This document shows positions 11,062 to 20,515 of a stretch of 64,000 bases of DNA, piece by piece. A program made the position numbers and the translations under genes. The stretch's first letter is position 1. Each line of letters starts with the position of its first letter. The notes under the pieces were generated by a model. That model saw nothing but the letters and a program-made list of their open reading frames with translations. It was not told the DNA's origin and made no database searches. Source of the stretch: Methylophaga sp. (GTDB lineage Bacteria > Pseudomonadota > Gammaproteobacteria > Nitrosococcales > Methylophagaceae); the NCBI GenBank assembly GCA_002733715.2, contig NVWQ02000006.1, positions 36,929-100,928 of the forward strand. The letters run 5' to 3'.

Positions 11062-11889
11062 ATGAAACGTCTCATTAATCAACATCCCCGTCGTATTGGG
11101 AAAATATTACTTGGGCTTATTCCTTTCTTATTGATCCTAGGAGTATATTCATTTGCGTCAAATGAACGCCTAGAAATAAACCCAAATGATAAGCTAATGC
11201 CTGCGTTTAGTACCATGGCTGACTCCATGCACCGGATGATGTTTGAACCTAGCAAACGATCTGGGGAATATTTGTTTTGGACTGATACATCCTCAAGCCT
11301 CAAAAGACTGGGGTTGGGGGTGGCTATCAGTGCTTTCATTAGTCTTGTTGTGGGGATATTTTTAGGTATTATCCCTAAGATTCGGGCGGGTGTTGCCCCC
11401 TTGATTACGGCAGTTTCATTGATTCCACCCCTCGCAATTTTACCTATTTTATTTATTATTTTTGGGCTGGGTGAAGTATCGAAAGTGATGCTAATTGTAT
11501 TGGGAATCACCCCTTTCCTTATTCGTGACACTCAACTACGGGTGATGGAGTTACCAGAAGAGCAAATCATAAAAGCGCAAACCTTGGGGGCAAATAGCTG
11601 GCAAGTTATTACACGGGTGGTATTACCACAAATTCTGCCAAAACTGATTGATGCATTGCGTTTAAGTCTTGGGTCAGCTTGGTTATTTCTAATCGCCGCA
11701 GAAGCTATCTCTTCAACGTCAGGTTTAGGCTATCGAATTTTTCTGGTGCGTCGTTATTTGTCGATGGATGTTATTTTGCCTTATGTTGTTTGGATTGCGA
11801 TTTTAGCTTTTGCAGCTGATTATCTACTTCGTCGCCTCTCGCGGTCTGCTTTTCCTTGGCAAATAACCGCCACAAGAGAGGCTAAATGA
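11062..11889 (+). CDS. ABC transporter permease, predicted guanidine importer
   Basis: A 275-residue inner-membrane permease of the binding-protein-dependent type. An N-terminal hydrophobic segment is followed by a periplasmic stretch (about 35-80) and then the core helices. The cytoplasmic EAA-like loop is seen near residues 164-190 as EEQIIKAQTLGANSWQVITR, which docks on the ATPase. It lies 33 bases after the binding-protein gene, and its stop overlaps the start of the ATPase gene by 4 bases (ATGA). It belongs to the same NitT/TauT-type importer. Confidence 0.9.
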   Translation: MKRLINQHPRRIGKILLGLIPFLLILGVYSFASNERLEINPNDKLMPAFSTMADSMHRMMFEPSKRSGEYLFWTDTSSSLKRLGLGVAISAFISLVVGIFLGIIPKIRAGVAPLITAVSLIPPLAILPILFIIFGLGEVSKVMLIVLGITPFLIRDTQLRVMELPEEQIIKAQTLGANSWQVITRVVLPQILPKLIDALRLSLGSAWLFLIAAEAISSTSGLGYRIFLVRRYLSMDVILPYVVWIAILAFAADYLLRRLSRSAFPWQITATREAK

Positions 11890-12671
11890 AGACGATTGAA
11901 ATCAAGCATCTCTGGAAAGAGTATGGCGATAATATTGTACTTGAAGATCTAAATTTGAGTGTTAAAGCGGGTGAATTTGTCACGCTAGTAGGTACTTCAG
12001 GTTGCGGAAAAACAACCTTTCTAAAATTATTATTGGGTATTGAAACAGTTACCCGTGGCAAAATTTTATTAGATGACGAACCTTTAGTGGATGAACCTGA
12101 TGCCACGCGAGGTATCGTTTTTCAACGCTATTCATCATTTCCCCACCTCAATGTAGTCGAAAATGTCATGTTGGGTGAAGAGTTTGAGTCATCGCCTCTA
12201 TTCGGTCGAAGCTTTGGTAAAAAACGCCAAGCGATTCGTGAACGCGCTATTAAAATACTCAAACGTGTTGGTTTAGGTGATGCAATAGATAAATATCCAT
12301 CTGAGCTTTCTGGTGGCATGCAACAACGCCTTGCTATTGCTCAAGCGCTGATCAAAAACCCATCAATCTTATTACTTGATGAACCATTTGGCGCATTAGA
12401 TCCGGGTATTCGTGCTGATATGCATGAACTTATCCTCGATATTTGGAAAGAAACAAAATTAACCATTTTCATGATCACCCACGATCTTAAAGAAGGTTTT
12501 CATTTAGGCACCCGTTTATTAGTATTTGATAAACGCAGACATGATCCTGATCAACCGAACCGCTACGGGGCGACCATTACCTATGATATTCCCGTCGAAA
12601 AAACGGACAATGAAACACTGGATGAAATAACAGGCTCTATGAGTAACAAAAAACAAGAAGCGACCTTATGA
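11886..12671 (+). CDS. ABC transporter ATP-binding protein, predicted guanidine importer
   Basis: A 261-residue ATPase driving the importer encoded by the two preceding genes. Walker A is GTSGCGKTTF (about 36-45), the signature motif is LSGGMQQRLAIAQ, and Walker B is ILLLDEPFGALD, all intact. The sequence resembles the TauB/SsuB/NrtD ATPases. The gene overlaps the permease and the following deiminase-subunit gene by 4 bases each (ATGA), so transporter and enzymes are translated as one coupled unit. Confidence 0.93.
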   Translation: MKTIEIKHLWKEYGDNIVLEDLNLSVKAGEFVTLVGTSGCGKTTFLKLLLGIETVTRGKILLDDEPLVDEPDATRGIVFQRYSSFPHLNVVENVMLGEEFESSPLFGRSFGKKRQAIRERAIKILKRVGLGDAIDKYPSELSGGMQQRLAIAQALIKNPSILLLDEPFGALDPGIRADMHELILDIWKETKLTIFMITHDLKEGFHLGTRLLVFDKRRHDPDQPNRYGATITYDIPVEKTDNETLDEITGSMSNKKQEATL

Positions 12672-13432
12672 CGAAACAATACACTGATAACGATCTTTAT
12701 TATGAAGATACTCTTCCCGGTGGGGCTCATTGGTCGATGCTTATTCGAAAAGGCACCACATTACGCCTAACCGACCAACAAGGTGGGGCAAATGTAGGGA
12801 TGTTATTTTACAACCCAAATGAAAAGCTAGAACGCTACAACGCGCCGGACACCTTAAAATGCCAGCACACCTTTAAACTCACCAAGGGGCATTGCTTATA
12901 TTCCGATATGGGCCATATATTCTGCTCTATTATTGATGATAGTGTAGGTTGGCATGACACCGTGGGCGGAAACCTCAGTGACCACAATATGCATAAGAAA
13001 TGGGGTGAAAGAAACTATCAAGACCATCGCAATGATTGGTGCATTAGTGGCGACCACGCCTTTTTAGTCGAATTAGCAAAATATGGCTTAAGCCAGCGTG
13101 ATATGGCTGCCAATTTAAATTTATTTAGCAAAGTCGCCACTGATAATGAAGGCAACCTTAGTTTTGTTGAAAACCACAGTCAACAAGGTGATTTCATTGA
13201 TCTTCGTTTTGAAATGGATACGCTGGTACTGTTACATACCTGCCCACATCCGATGAATACAGCTACCGAATATCCTAAAAATCCTATTCAATATCAGCTA
13301 AGAAAATCGGCACCGATAGGTGAAAATGATTATTGCATGAATCACTGTTCTGAAAATCAACGCGGATTCCAGAATAATGCGCTCTATCATATAGGGTGTA
13401 GCTTATCTCCACTTTCAGGAGGTTTGGCGTGA
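12668..13432 (+). CDS. Carboxyguanidine deiminase subunit (DUF1989, urea-amidolyase-associated protein 1)
   Basis: A 254-residue DUF1989 protein of the type long annotated as urea carboxylase-associated protein 1 (UAAP1). Work on guanidine assimilation showed that the UAAP1/UAAP2 pair forms carboxyguanidine deiminase (CgdAB), which turns carboxyguanidine into allophanate and ammonia. Features seen: an opening [26 protein letters not shown], a conserved [13 protein letters not shown], and the Cys/His-containing [10 protein letters not shown] end typical of UAAP1. It overlaps the ATPase gene before it and the next gene by 4 bases each. Which Cgd letter applies is not assigned here. Confidence 0.9.
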   Translation: MTKQYTDNDLYYEDTLPGGAHWSMLIRKGTTLRLTDQQGGANVGMLFYNPNEKLERYNAPDTLKCQHTFKLTKGHCLYSDMGHIFCSIIDDSVGWHDTVGGNLSDHNMHKKWGERNYQDHRNDWCISGDHAFLVELAKYGLSQRDMAANLNLFSKVATDNEGNLSFVENHSQQGDFIDLRFEMDTLVLLHTCPHPMNTATEYPKNPIQYQLRKSAPIGENDYCMNHCSENQRGFQNNALYHIGCSLSPLSGGLA

Positions 13433-14067
13433 TTAAAGAAAGCAATTTAAACGCTGATAGCACACTCTACCGCGAGACAGTGCTTGCCGGTGATTATTGG
13501 ATAAAAGAAATCAACGCAGGTCAGACTTTTCGCATTCTTGATCTTGAAGGTAATCAGGCCGCTGATACCTTATTTTTCAATGCTCATAATACTGCTGAAC
13601 GATACAGTGCAATGGATACCGTACGAGAACAAGGCAATATTTATCTAACCGCGGGCACAAAATTACAATCTAATTTTGGCAATACCTTATTAGAAATCAC
13701 TGCTGATACCTGTGGTCGGCATGACACTATCGGTGGTGCATGTGCCACTGAATCAAACACCATTCGTTACGCCTTGGATAAAAAATGCATGCATGCTTGT
13801 CGAGATAGTTGGATGCTTGCTATTGCACAAAATGAGCAGTTCAACCTGAGTAAACGAGATATTACCCACAACATTAATTTCTTTATGAATGTACCTATCA
13901 CTGCTGAAGGTGGCCTTAGCTTTGAAGATGGAATTTCTGATGCAGGGAAGTATGTCGAGATGAAAGCAATGATGGATGTCATTGTGCTTATTTCTAATTG
14001 TCCACAACTGAATAACCCTTGTAACGCGTATAACCCAACGCCTATAGAAATTTTGGTGTGGAATTAA
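13429..14067 (+). CDS. Carboxyguanidine deiminase subunit (DUF1989, urea-amidolyase-associated protein 2)
   Basis: A 212-residue DUF1989 protein, the shorter partner (UAAP2) of the preceding subunit; the two are visibly homologous (shared RYSAMDT/RYNAPDT and [16 protein letters not shown] motifs). Together they would form the CgdAB deiminase between the carboxylase and the hydrolase. It starts with GTG at 13429, supported by a strong AGGAGG at 13417-13422 and a 4-base overlap (GTGA) with the preceding stop. A 69-base gap with a short perfect hairpin separates it from the carboxylase gene. Confidence 0.9.
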   Translation: MIKESNLNADSTLYRETVLAGDYWIKEINAGQTFRILDLEGNQAADTLFFNAHNTAERYSAMDTVREQGNIYLTAGTKLQSNFGNTLLEITADTCGRHDTIGGACATESNTIRYALDKKCMHACRDSWMLAIAQNEQFNLSKRDITHNINFFMNVPITAEGGLSFEDGISDAGKYVEMKAMMDVIVLISNCPQLNNPCNAYNPTPIEILVWN

Positions 14068-14072
14068 TGACT

Positions 14073-14092
14073 ATTTTGAGACGACTCAAAAT
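14073..14092 (+). other. Intercistronic hairpin between deiminase and carboxylase genes
   Basis: Perfect 8-bp stem ATTTTGAG/CTCAAAAT with the tetraloop ACGA and no U-run after it. It is unlikely to terminate. It may protect or mark a processing point in the long operon transcript; function unknown. Confidence 0.4.
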
Positions 14093-14136
14093 CACTAGAC
14101 TAATGTGGGACGACCCGCAAAAAGTGATGAGTAATT

Positions 14137-17100
14137 ATGTTTAGAAAAGTATTAATCGCCAATCGTGGCGCTATTGCGACAAGAATTATTCGTAGCTTAC
14201 GGGCTATGAATATTCAATCTGTCAGCATTTATGCCGAAGCAGATCGCGATTCATTACATGTGAGTGATACCGATGAAGCTTATTCTTTAGGTGAAGGTAA
14301 TGCGGCAGCAACCTATCTTGATCAAGATCGTATATTTGAAATAGCACGCGAATCAGAGGCTGAGGCTATTCATCCCGGCTATGGTTTTCTGAGTGAAAAC
14401 CCTGATTTTGCTCGCCAATGTGAGCAGCACGGCATTGTCTTTCTGGGCCCAACACCGGAACAAATGGAAGCATTTGGTCTAAAACATCGTGCTCGCGAAT
14501 TGGCTGAGCAGAGCCAAGTTCCTCTATTGCCAGGAAGTGGCTTATTAAATAATATTGATGATGCGATTGTCTCGGCGAATAAAATCGGATATCCGATTAT
14601 GTTGAAATCAACTGCAGGCGGTGGCGGTATTGGGCTAACACGATGTGATAACCAGATTGAACTGCAAGAAGCATTTGTATCAGTTAAACGATTAAGCGCC
14701 AATAATTTTTCCAATGATGGTGTGTTTATTGAAAAGTTCATCTCTCAAGCTCGTCATATCGAAGTGCAATTGATAGGCGATGGTAATGGCCATGTTCTAG
14801 CCCTAGGTGATCGCGATTGTTCAACACAGCGACGTAATCAAAAAGTCATAGAAGAAGCTCCTGCGCCCAATCTTCCCGATGAGATACGAGCAGAAATGCA
14901 GTCTGTTGCGGTTCGTTTATTGTCGACAATTAAGTATCGAAGTGCGGGCACAGTAGAATTTGTTTATGACATCCAATCACATGATTATTACTTTCTTGAA
15001 GTCAATACACGCTTACAAGTAGAGCATGGTGTTACCGAAGAAATTTATAATATTGATCTCGTGCGCTGGATGATTGAGGTGGGTGCAAAAGAAGCTAAGC
15101 TACCTACTCAAACACCAAAAGCAAATGGTCATGCTATTCAAGTACGACTTTATGCTGAAGATCCCTTTAAAAACTTCCAGCCTTCAGCCGGCTTATTAAC
15201 ACAGGTTTCTTTTCCTCAAGATGACCATTTACGGATAGACCATTGGATCAAAGCAGGGCTTGAAATATCGCCGTTTTTTGACCCGATGTTAGCTAAAGTA
15301 ATCAGTCATGCAGACACACGAGATATTGCGCAACTAAAGCTGACACAGGCACTGCAAGATACTCAGTTATATGGCATAGAAACCAATGCGGAATATGTGC
15401 GCCAGGTTTTATGTGACAATGCCTTTTTATCGGCTAGCATCACCACCCGTTACCTCAATAGTTTTGCTTATAAGCCACTCAGTATGAATGTGGTTTCACC
15501 CGGCACCTTTACTAGCATTCAAGATTATCCTGGCCGGCAAAACCACTGGGATGTGGGCGTTCCACCTTCTGGCCCTTTTGATAATTGGTCTTTTCGCTTG
15601 GGAAATCGACTTTTAGACAATGACGAAAACTGCGCTGGCTTAGAAATCACCTTGCAAGGGCCAACACTAGAATTCAATAGTGATACTGCCATTGTCATCA
15701 GTGGTGCCGACATTGACGCCCAGCTTAATGGCGGTGATATTGCCCAATGGCAAGTCATTCCTGTTAAAGCTGGCGACAAGCTATCACTAGGAAGATTGAC
15801 TGATAATGGTGCAAGATCCTATTTATTAATCACAGGCGGCATTCAATGCCCTGAATATTTAGGCTCCCGTTCTACTTTTACTTTAGGACAATTTGGTGGC
15901 CACGTAGGTCGCACATTAAAAACGGGAGACGTGTTGCATCTAAGCTCAAATAAAAACGCTGCTTCTACCCAAAAATTACCTGCAAACCTTGTTCCTGTCA
16001 TTACTAAACATTGGGATATTAAAGTTATCTACGGCCCTCATGGCGCACCTGATTTCTTTACTGATGATGATATTAAACATTTTTTTGCAGCAGATTGGGA
16101 AATCCATTACAACTCAAGTCGCACCGGTATACGCTTAATCGGCCCTCGACCTGAGTGGGCGCGGACCACAGGCGGAGAAGCGGGGCTACACCCCTCTAAT
16201 ATCCATGACAATGCCTATGCGGTGGGAACTATTGATTTTACCGGTGATATGCCCGTCATATTAGGGCCTGATGGCCCTTCCTTAGGTGGTTTTGTTTGTC
16301 CTGCAACGGTTATCACAGCAGAGTTATGGAAATTAGGCCAGCTCAAAGCTGGCGATACTGTTCGCTTTATTCCTGTTTCACTTGAAACCGCGGCTGCACT
16401 TGAGCGTGCACAAAATAAATCACTAGACTCCTTACAAGAAGTAACGATTGCCACTTCTAAAGTTGAAATTGATTCCCCAATTTATGAACAGATCCCCATA
16501 GAAAAATTTGGTGTACCGGTTACTTATCGGCTGGCAGGCGACCATTACCTCCTAATCGAATATGGTGATCAGGTCCTCGATATCAATCTTCGCTTTCGAG
16601 TGCATGCACTCATGTTATGTTTGCAAAACAAAAAGATTAATGGCATACATGAACTCACCCCCGGCATTCGTTCCTTACAAGTTCATTACAGCAGTTTAAT
16701 TTTGCCTATTGAAAAATTAATAGTTCTTCTCAAGTCAGCTGAACAAGAATTAAAAAATATTGATGCACTTGAAGTGCCTGCTCGTATTGTGCATTTGCCC
16801 ATTTCATGGAACGACGACGCCTGCCGTGAAGCCATTGAAAAATACACCCAATCCGTTCGAGATAATGCACCGTGGTGTCCTGACAATATTGAATTTATTC
16901 GCCGTATTAATGGCTTGGATTCCGTCGAAGATGTTAAACGTATTGTATTTGATGCTAGCTATGTAGTACTAGGATTAGGTGATGTATACCTAGGCGCACC
17001 TGTAGCAACACCCATGGATCCTCGCCATCGTTTGGTTACCACAAAATATAACCCAGCTCGTACTTGGACAGCAGAAAATTCTGTCGGAATAGGTGGCTCA

Positions 17101-17724
17101 TATATGTGTGTTTATGGGATGGAAGGCCCAGGTGGCTATCAATTCATTGGCCGTACATTACAAATGTGGAATCGTTACCAACAAACAACAGAATTCACCA
17201 AACCATGGCTACTTAGATTCTTTGACCAAATTCGTTTCTATGAAGTGAGCAGTGATGAACTAAAACAAATTCGCCTTGATTTCCCGCAAGGAAATTATCC
17301 GCTTAAAATTGAAGAGACTACCTTTAGTCTAAAAAAATACAATGCATTTCTTGAGCAAAACCAATCAGGAATTAACGCCTTTAAACAAACTCGGCAAGCT
17401 GCGTTTGAAGATGAGTTACAACATTGGAAGGATAATGGTTTGCTCCACTTTGATAGTGAGTCAGCGGTGGAAACATCTGAACAAGAATATGAAGATCTGC
17501 CTGAAAACTATATTGCTGTCGACAGCCCAATGAACTGCAATATTTGGAAAATAACGGTTGAAGAAGGCGATAGAGTTAAAGAAGGCGATACATTGCTGAT
17601 CCTTGAAGCCATGAAAATGGAAATCAAAATGACCGCACCAGCGGAGGGTATTGTAAAAAATATTCTTCGAAAAGCTGGATCTCAAGTCACTGCCGGCGAT
17701 CGTTTAGTGGTAATGGAGCTTTAG
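14137..17724 (+). CDS. Guanidine carboxylase (biotin-dependent, urea carboxylase family)
   Basis: A 1195-residue biotin enzyme that carboxylates guanidine with ATP and bicarbonate. Domains in order: biotin carboxylase with ATP-grasp fold (about 1-450, with AGGGGIGLTRC and EVNTRLQVEHGVTE), the KipA-like and KipI-like carboxyltransferase halves (about 480-1000, from SPGTFTSIQDYPGR), and a C-terminal biotinyl domain with EAMKMEI whose biotin-accepting lysine is Lys1160. Sequence alone places it in the urea carboxylase family. The guanidine-I riboswitch, the CgdAB pair upstream and a free-standing allophanate hydrolase downstream point to guanidine as the physiological substrate. Some activity on urea is possible. 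The stop is one base before the GTG start of the next gene. Confidence 0.9.
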   Translation: MFRKVLIANRGAIATRIIRSLRAMNIQSVSIYAEADRDSLHVSDTDEAYSLGEGNAAATYLDQDRIFEIARESEAEAIHPGYGFLSENPDFARQCEQHGIVFLGPTPEQMEAFGLKHRARELAEQSQVPLLPGSGLLNNIDDAIVSANKIGYPIMLKSTAGGGGIGLTRCDNQIELQEAFVSVKRLSANNFSNDGVFIEKFISQARHIEVQLIGDGNGHVLALGDRDCSTQRRNQKVIEEAPAPNLPDEIRAEMQSVAVRLLSTIKYRSAGTVEFVYDIQSHDYYFLEVNTRLQVEHGVTEEIYNIDLVRWMIEVGAKEAKLPTQTPKANGHAIQVRLYAEDPFKNFQPSAGLLTQVSFPQDDHLRIDHWIKAGLEISPFFDPMLAKVISHADTRDIAQLKLTQALQDTQLYGIETNAEYVRQVLCDNAFLSASITTRYLNSFAYKPLSMNVVSPGTFTSIQDYPGRQNHWDVGVPPSGPFDNWSFRLGNRLLDNDENCAGLEITLQGPTLEFNSDTAIVISGADIDAQLNGGDIAQWQVIPVKAGDKLSLGRLTDNGARSYLLITGGIQCPEYLGSRSTFTLGQFGGHVGRTLKTGDVLHLSSNKNAASTQKLPANLVPVITKHWDIKVIYGPHGAPDFFTDDDIKHFFAADWEIHYNSSRTGIRLIGPRPEWARTTGGEAGLHPSNIHDNAYAVGTIDFTGDMPVILGPDGPSLGGFVCPATVITAELWKLGQLKAGDTVRFIPVSLETAAALERAQNKSLDSLQEVTIATSKVEIDSPIYEQIPIEKFGVPVTYRLAGDHYLLIEYGDQVLDINLRFRVHALMLCLQNKKINGIHELTPGIRSLQVHYSSLILPIEKLIVLLKSAEQELKNIDALEVPARIVHLPISWNDDACREAIEKYTQSVRDNAPWCPDNIEFIRRINGLDSVEDVKRIVFDASYVVLGLGDVYLGAPVATPMDPRHRLVTTKYNPARTWTAENSVGIGGSYMCVYGMEGPGGYQFIGRTLQMWNRYQQTTEFTKPWLLRFFDQIRFYEVSSDELKQIRLDFPQGNYPLKIEETTFSLKKYNAFLEQNQSGINAFKQTRQAAFEDELQHWKDNGLLHFDSESAVETSEQEYEDLPENYIAVDSPMNCNIWKITVEEGDRVKEGDTLLILEAMKMEIKMTAPAEGIVKNILRKAGSQVTAGDRLVVMEL

Positions 17725-17725
17725 T

Positions 17726-19528
17726 GTGGATATAACAACACTTGATATGACTATCCCACGTATTTTGCATGCTTATCGCGATAAGAGCTTATCGCCTGAA
17801 AGCCTAATTGATCAGCTACTGCTTCGTAGCAAGAATTATGATGATCATAATATCTGGATCACACAATTATCAAAACAACAGATTCAGCCTTATCTGGATA
17901 GATTGGAAAAATTCACACCGGATGAATTACCTCTATATGGTATTCCTTTTGCCATTAAAGACAATATTGATTTAGCAAATATTCCAACAACTGCTGCGTG
18001 TGCTGATCTTGCCTATACTCCTAACAAACATGCCCATGTAGTGGAATGTTTGATTAAGGCTGGTGCTATTCCTATTGGCAAAACTAATCTAGACCAGTTT
18101 GCAACAGGCTTGGTAGGTGTGCGATCACCCGAGTCATGGGGCGCATGCAAAAACAGTATTGATCCTGACTATATTTCAGGCGGATCCAGTGCCGGTTCGG
18201 CTGTTGCTGTCGCCCTAGGTTTAGTTAGCTTTTCACTGGGCACAGATACCGCAGGGTCGGGTCGCGTGCCTGCCGCGTTTAATAATATTGTGGGATTAAA
18301 ACCGAGTAAAGGTTTATTAAGCACACAAGGTGTCGTTCCTGCTTGCCGCAGTATTGATTGCGTTAGCATCTTTAGTCTCACTACCGATGATACTAATCAT
18401 GTATTTGAAATCGCGGCAGACTTTGATAGTACTGATGCCTATGCTCGACCAAACATCGATACCAACAGAAAAAACTATGGCATATTACCGCAACAATCAT
18501 TCCGCTTTGCAACACCAAAAGAAGAGCAGCTTAAATTCTTTGGCAATGCTGAAATAGAAACCGGATTCAAGCAAACCATACAACAACTTGAACAGCTCGG
18601 TGGGCAACATGAAACTATCGATTTCTCACCCTTCTTAAGTGCTGCCCGACTGTTATATGAAGGCCCATGGGTGGCCGAAAGACGTATTGCCACTAAAGGT
18701 GTTGACCCAACAGCAATGTTACCTGTTATTGCTGATATTTTATCAACACAAAAAACAGCATCGGCTGATGATCTATTTAAAGCACAGTACGCATTACAAG
18801 CATGCTACCAACAAGTACAACCAATATTAGTTGAATATGATTTTATTCTCACACCGACCACCGGTACGATTTATACCATTGAACAAGTTCAACATGATCC
18901 CATAAAACTGAATAGTAATTTAGGCTATTACACCAATTTTATGAACCTACTTGATTGCAGTGCCGTTGCTACACCGGCAGGATTTATGGACAATAACTTA
19001 CCCTATGGTGTAACGCTCTTTTCTCGCGCTTTTAGTGATACACGACTCTTGTCATTTGCCAATTTATTACAACAAAAATTGAACTTAACATTGGGGGCAT
19101 CGACACATACACTGCCAGCTTCAATAGCAAAAGACGCTGGTGTAATGGATAGCGTAGAAATAGTGGTCTGCGGCGCTCATCTCGAAGGTTTACCGCTAAA
19201 TTGGCAACTGACCGAACGTGGCGGCAAGTTAGTTAAAAAAACTCAAAGCTCTGCTAATTATCGCCTATATGCATTGGCTGGCGGCCCACCATTTCGACCG
19301 GGAATGGTTCGGGATGAAGACAATGGAACACCTATTGAAGTTGAAGTTTGGTCATTACCCACAAAACAGTTTGGCTCTTTTGTAGCGGGTATTCCCGCAC
19401 CACTAGGAATAGGAAAAGTTGAGCTCAAAGACAATCGCTGGTACACGGGGTTCATTTGTGAACCTTATGTACTTAATACCGCAATAGATATTACACATCT
19501 AAGGGGGTGGCGAAATCACAAAATATGA
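17726..19528 (+). CDS. atzF: Allophanate hydrolase
   Basis: A 600-residue amidase-signature enzyme that splits allophanate to CO2 and two ammonia, the last step of guanidine breakdown. The Lys-cisSer-Ser triad is visible as Lys78 (AIKDN), Ser154 (SGGSSAGS) and Ser178 (GTDTAGSGR). Residues about 470-600 form the extra C-terminal domain found in AtzF-type hydrolases (VVCGAHLEGLPLNWQL onwards). The GTG at 17726 is preferred: a GGAG lies 7 bases before it and the gene follows the carboxylase by one base. An internal ATG at 17747 is the alternative. It is the last gene of the operon; no clear terminator follows before 19597. Confidence 0.94.
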   Translation: MDITTLDMTIPRILHAYRDKSLSPESLIDQLLLRSKNYDDHNIWITQLSKQQIQPYLDRLEKFTPDELPLYGIPFAIKDNIDLANIPTTAACADLAYTPNKHAHVVECLIKAGAIPIGKTNLDQFATGLVGVRSPESWGACKNSIDPDYISGGSSAGSAVAVALGLVSFSLGTDTAGSGRVPAAFNNIVGLKPSKGLLSTQGVVPACRSIDCVSIFSLTTDDTNHVFEIAADFDSTDAYARPNIDTNRKNYGILPQQSFRFATPKEEQLKFFGNAEIETGFKQTIQQLEQLGGQHETIDFSPFLSAARLLYEGPWVAERRIATKGVDPTAMLPVIADILSTQKTASADDLFKAQYALQACYQQVQPILVEYDFILTPTTGTIYTIEQVQHDPIKLNSNLGYYTNFMNLLDCSAVATPAGFMDNNLPYGVTLFSRAFSDTRLLSFANLLQQKLNLTLGASTHTLPASIAKDAGVMDSVEIVVCGAHLEGLPLNWQLTERGGKLVKKTQSSANYRLYALAGGPPFRPGMVRDEDNGTPIEVEVWSLPTKQFGSFVAGIPAPLGIGKVELKDNRWYTGFICEPYVLNTAIDITHLRGWRNHKI

Positions 19529-19596
19529 AATGTGAAATCGACAACAGTGTTGTCAAAAAATGTGTATTTATTATTTAACTTTTGGAGAACTACAAA

Positions 19597-20319
19597 ATGA
19601 AAAAATTATTAAGTTTAGGCTTAGTCTTACCGCTCTATCTCTCGTCGCCAGTGGCAAGTGCCGAAGGTGTATTAGATGCTGAAAACTTTAGCGCCAATAT
19701 TGCGATTACATCAAACTACCTCTTCCGTGGGATTACCTTATCAAATGATGATGGTGCTGTTAGCGGTGGTTTTGATTGGGGCTATAATGGCTTTTATCTT
19801 GGCACATGGGCAAGCTCAATTTCTGCTGTAGAAACCGAATCTTTTGAAATTGATTATTATGGTGGCTACGCGGGCGAATTAGGCGGATTTTCTTACTCTT
19901 TGGATGTCATTTACTATGACTACCCGGGTGAAGCGGGTGGCACTACACCTGATTTAGCCTATTTAGAATATGGTGGCTCATTGGGCTACACATTTGATGC
20001 AAGTTTAGAACCGACAATTGGTGTATCGGTTCTACACTCACCCGATTTCTTTGCAGAATCAGGTAATGCTACAGCCGTTGAAGGTTCACTAGATCTTAGT
20101 TTACCTGCTGATTTCGGTTTGAGTATCTACTACGGTAACCAAGATCTAGATTCAAGCAAAAACCCGATTAGTGATTACGACTACTACGGTATTATTTTAT
20201 CTAAATCTGTTGGAATTTTTGACCTAAGTGTTGGTTATAGTGACACTGACAGCGATGGTGAAACATTCCAAGGTAGTGCTACAGATGAAATTTACTTCAC
20301 TATTGGTGCTTCTATCTAA
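19597..20319 (+). CDS. TIGR02001-type outer-membrane protein
   Basis: A 240-residue predicted outer-membrane beta-barrel. A signal peptide (about 1-23, cleavage after VASA) is followed by NFSANIAITSNYLFRGITLSNDDGAVSGG, the hallmark of the TIGR02001 (Gcw_chp) family, and by alternating aromatic/hydrophobic strands ending in a barrel-like FTIGASI. The ATG at 19597 is chosen because GGAG lies 9 bases upstream; the TTG fifteen bases earlier covers that ribosome-binding site. It follows the guanidine operon on the same strand by 68 bases and may be read through from it, in which case an outer-membrane route for the substrate is conceivable. Function is unknown for the family. Confidence 0.85.
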   Translation: MKKLLSLGLVLPLYLSSPVASAEGVLDAENFSANIAITSNYLFRGITLSNDDGAVSGGFDWGYNGFYLGTWASSISAVETESFEIDYYGGYAGELGGFSYSLDVIYYDYPGEAGGTTPDLAYLEYGGSLGYTFDASLEPTIGVSVLHSPDFFAESGNATAVEGSLDLSLPADFGLSIYYGNQDLDSSKNPISDYDYYGIILSKSVGIFDLSVGYSDTDSDGETFQGSATDEIYFTIGASI

Positions 20320-20371
20320 GATTCATACTAGTCATTACTCCTCATGACTAGTTTATTTTAGATAGTTTTAA

Positions 20372-20406
20372 AAGCCCTAAGTCTTCTTGGCTTAGGGCTT
20401 TTTTTT
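20372..20406 (+). terminator. Rho-independent terminator
   Basis: A 10-bp perfect stem (AAGCCCTAAG/CTTAGGGCTT) with a 9-base loop, followed by an eight-T run. It ends the transcript of the outer-membrane protein and possibly of the whole guanidine operon. Confidence 0.92.
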
Positions 20407-20451
20407 GTCTAAACTATATATCATCCGTAGCCACGTTCCAAAAACTTCCTA

Positions 20452-20501
20452 TTGACAGCACTTTTATCTGTAGTAATATAGACTATATTAGCAAATACTA
20501 A
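20452..20501 (+). promoter_or_regulatory. Sigma-70 promoter overlapped by two palindromes
   Basis: TTGACA (20452-20457) is followed after 17 bases by AATATA (20475-20480). A perfect 8-bp dyad TAATATAG-A-CTATATTA (20474-20490) covers the -10 box, and ATTAG-N6-CTAAT (20486-20501) overlaps its right arm. A dimeric repressor bound here would block the promoter; ArsR-type regulators use sites of this kind. No regulator gene is adjacent. Confidence 0.55.
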
Positions 20502-20515
20502 TTTAGGAGACACCA

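Noticed and set aside
14137..17724. Urea carboxylase as the function of the large biotin enzyme
   Set aside because: A guanidine-I riboswitch and both deiminase subunits would be pointless for urea; urea may be a side substrate.
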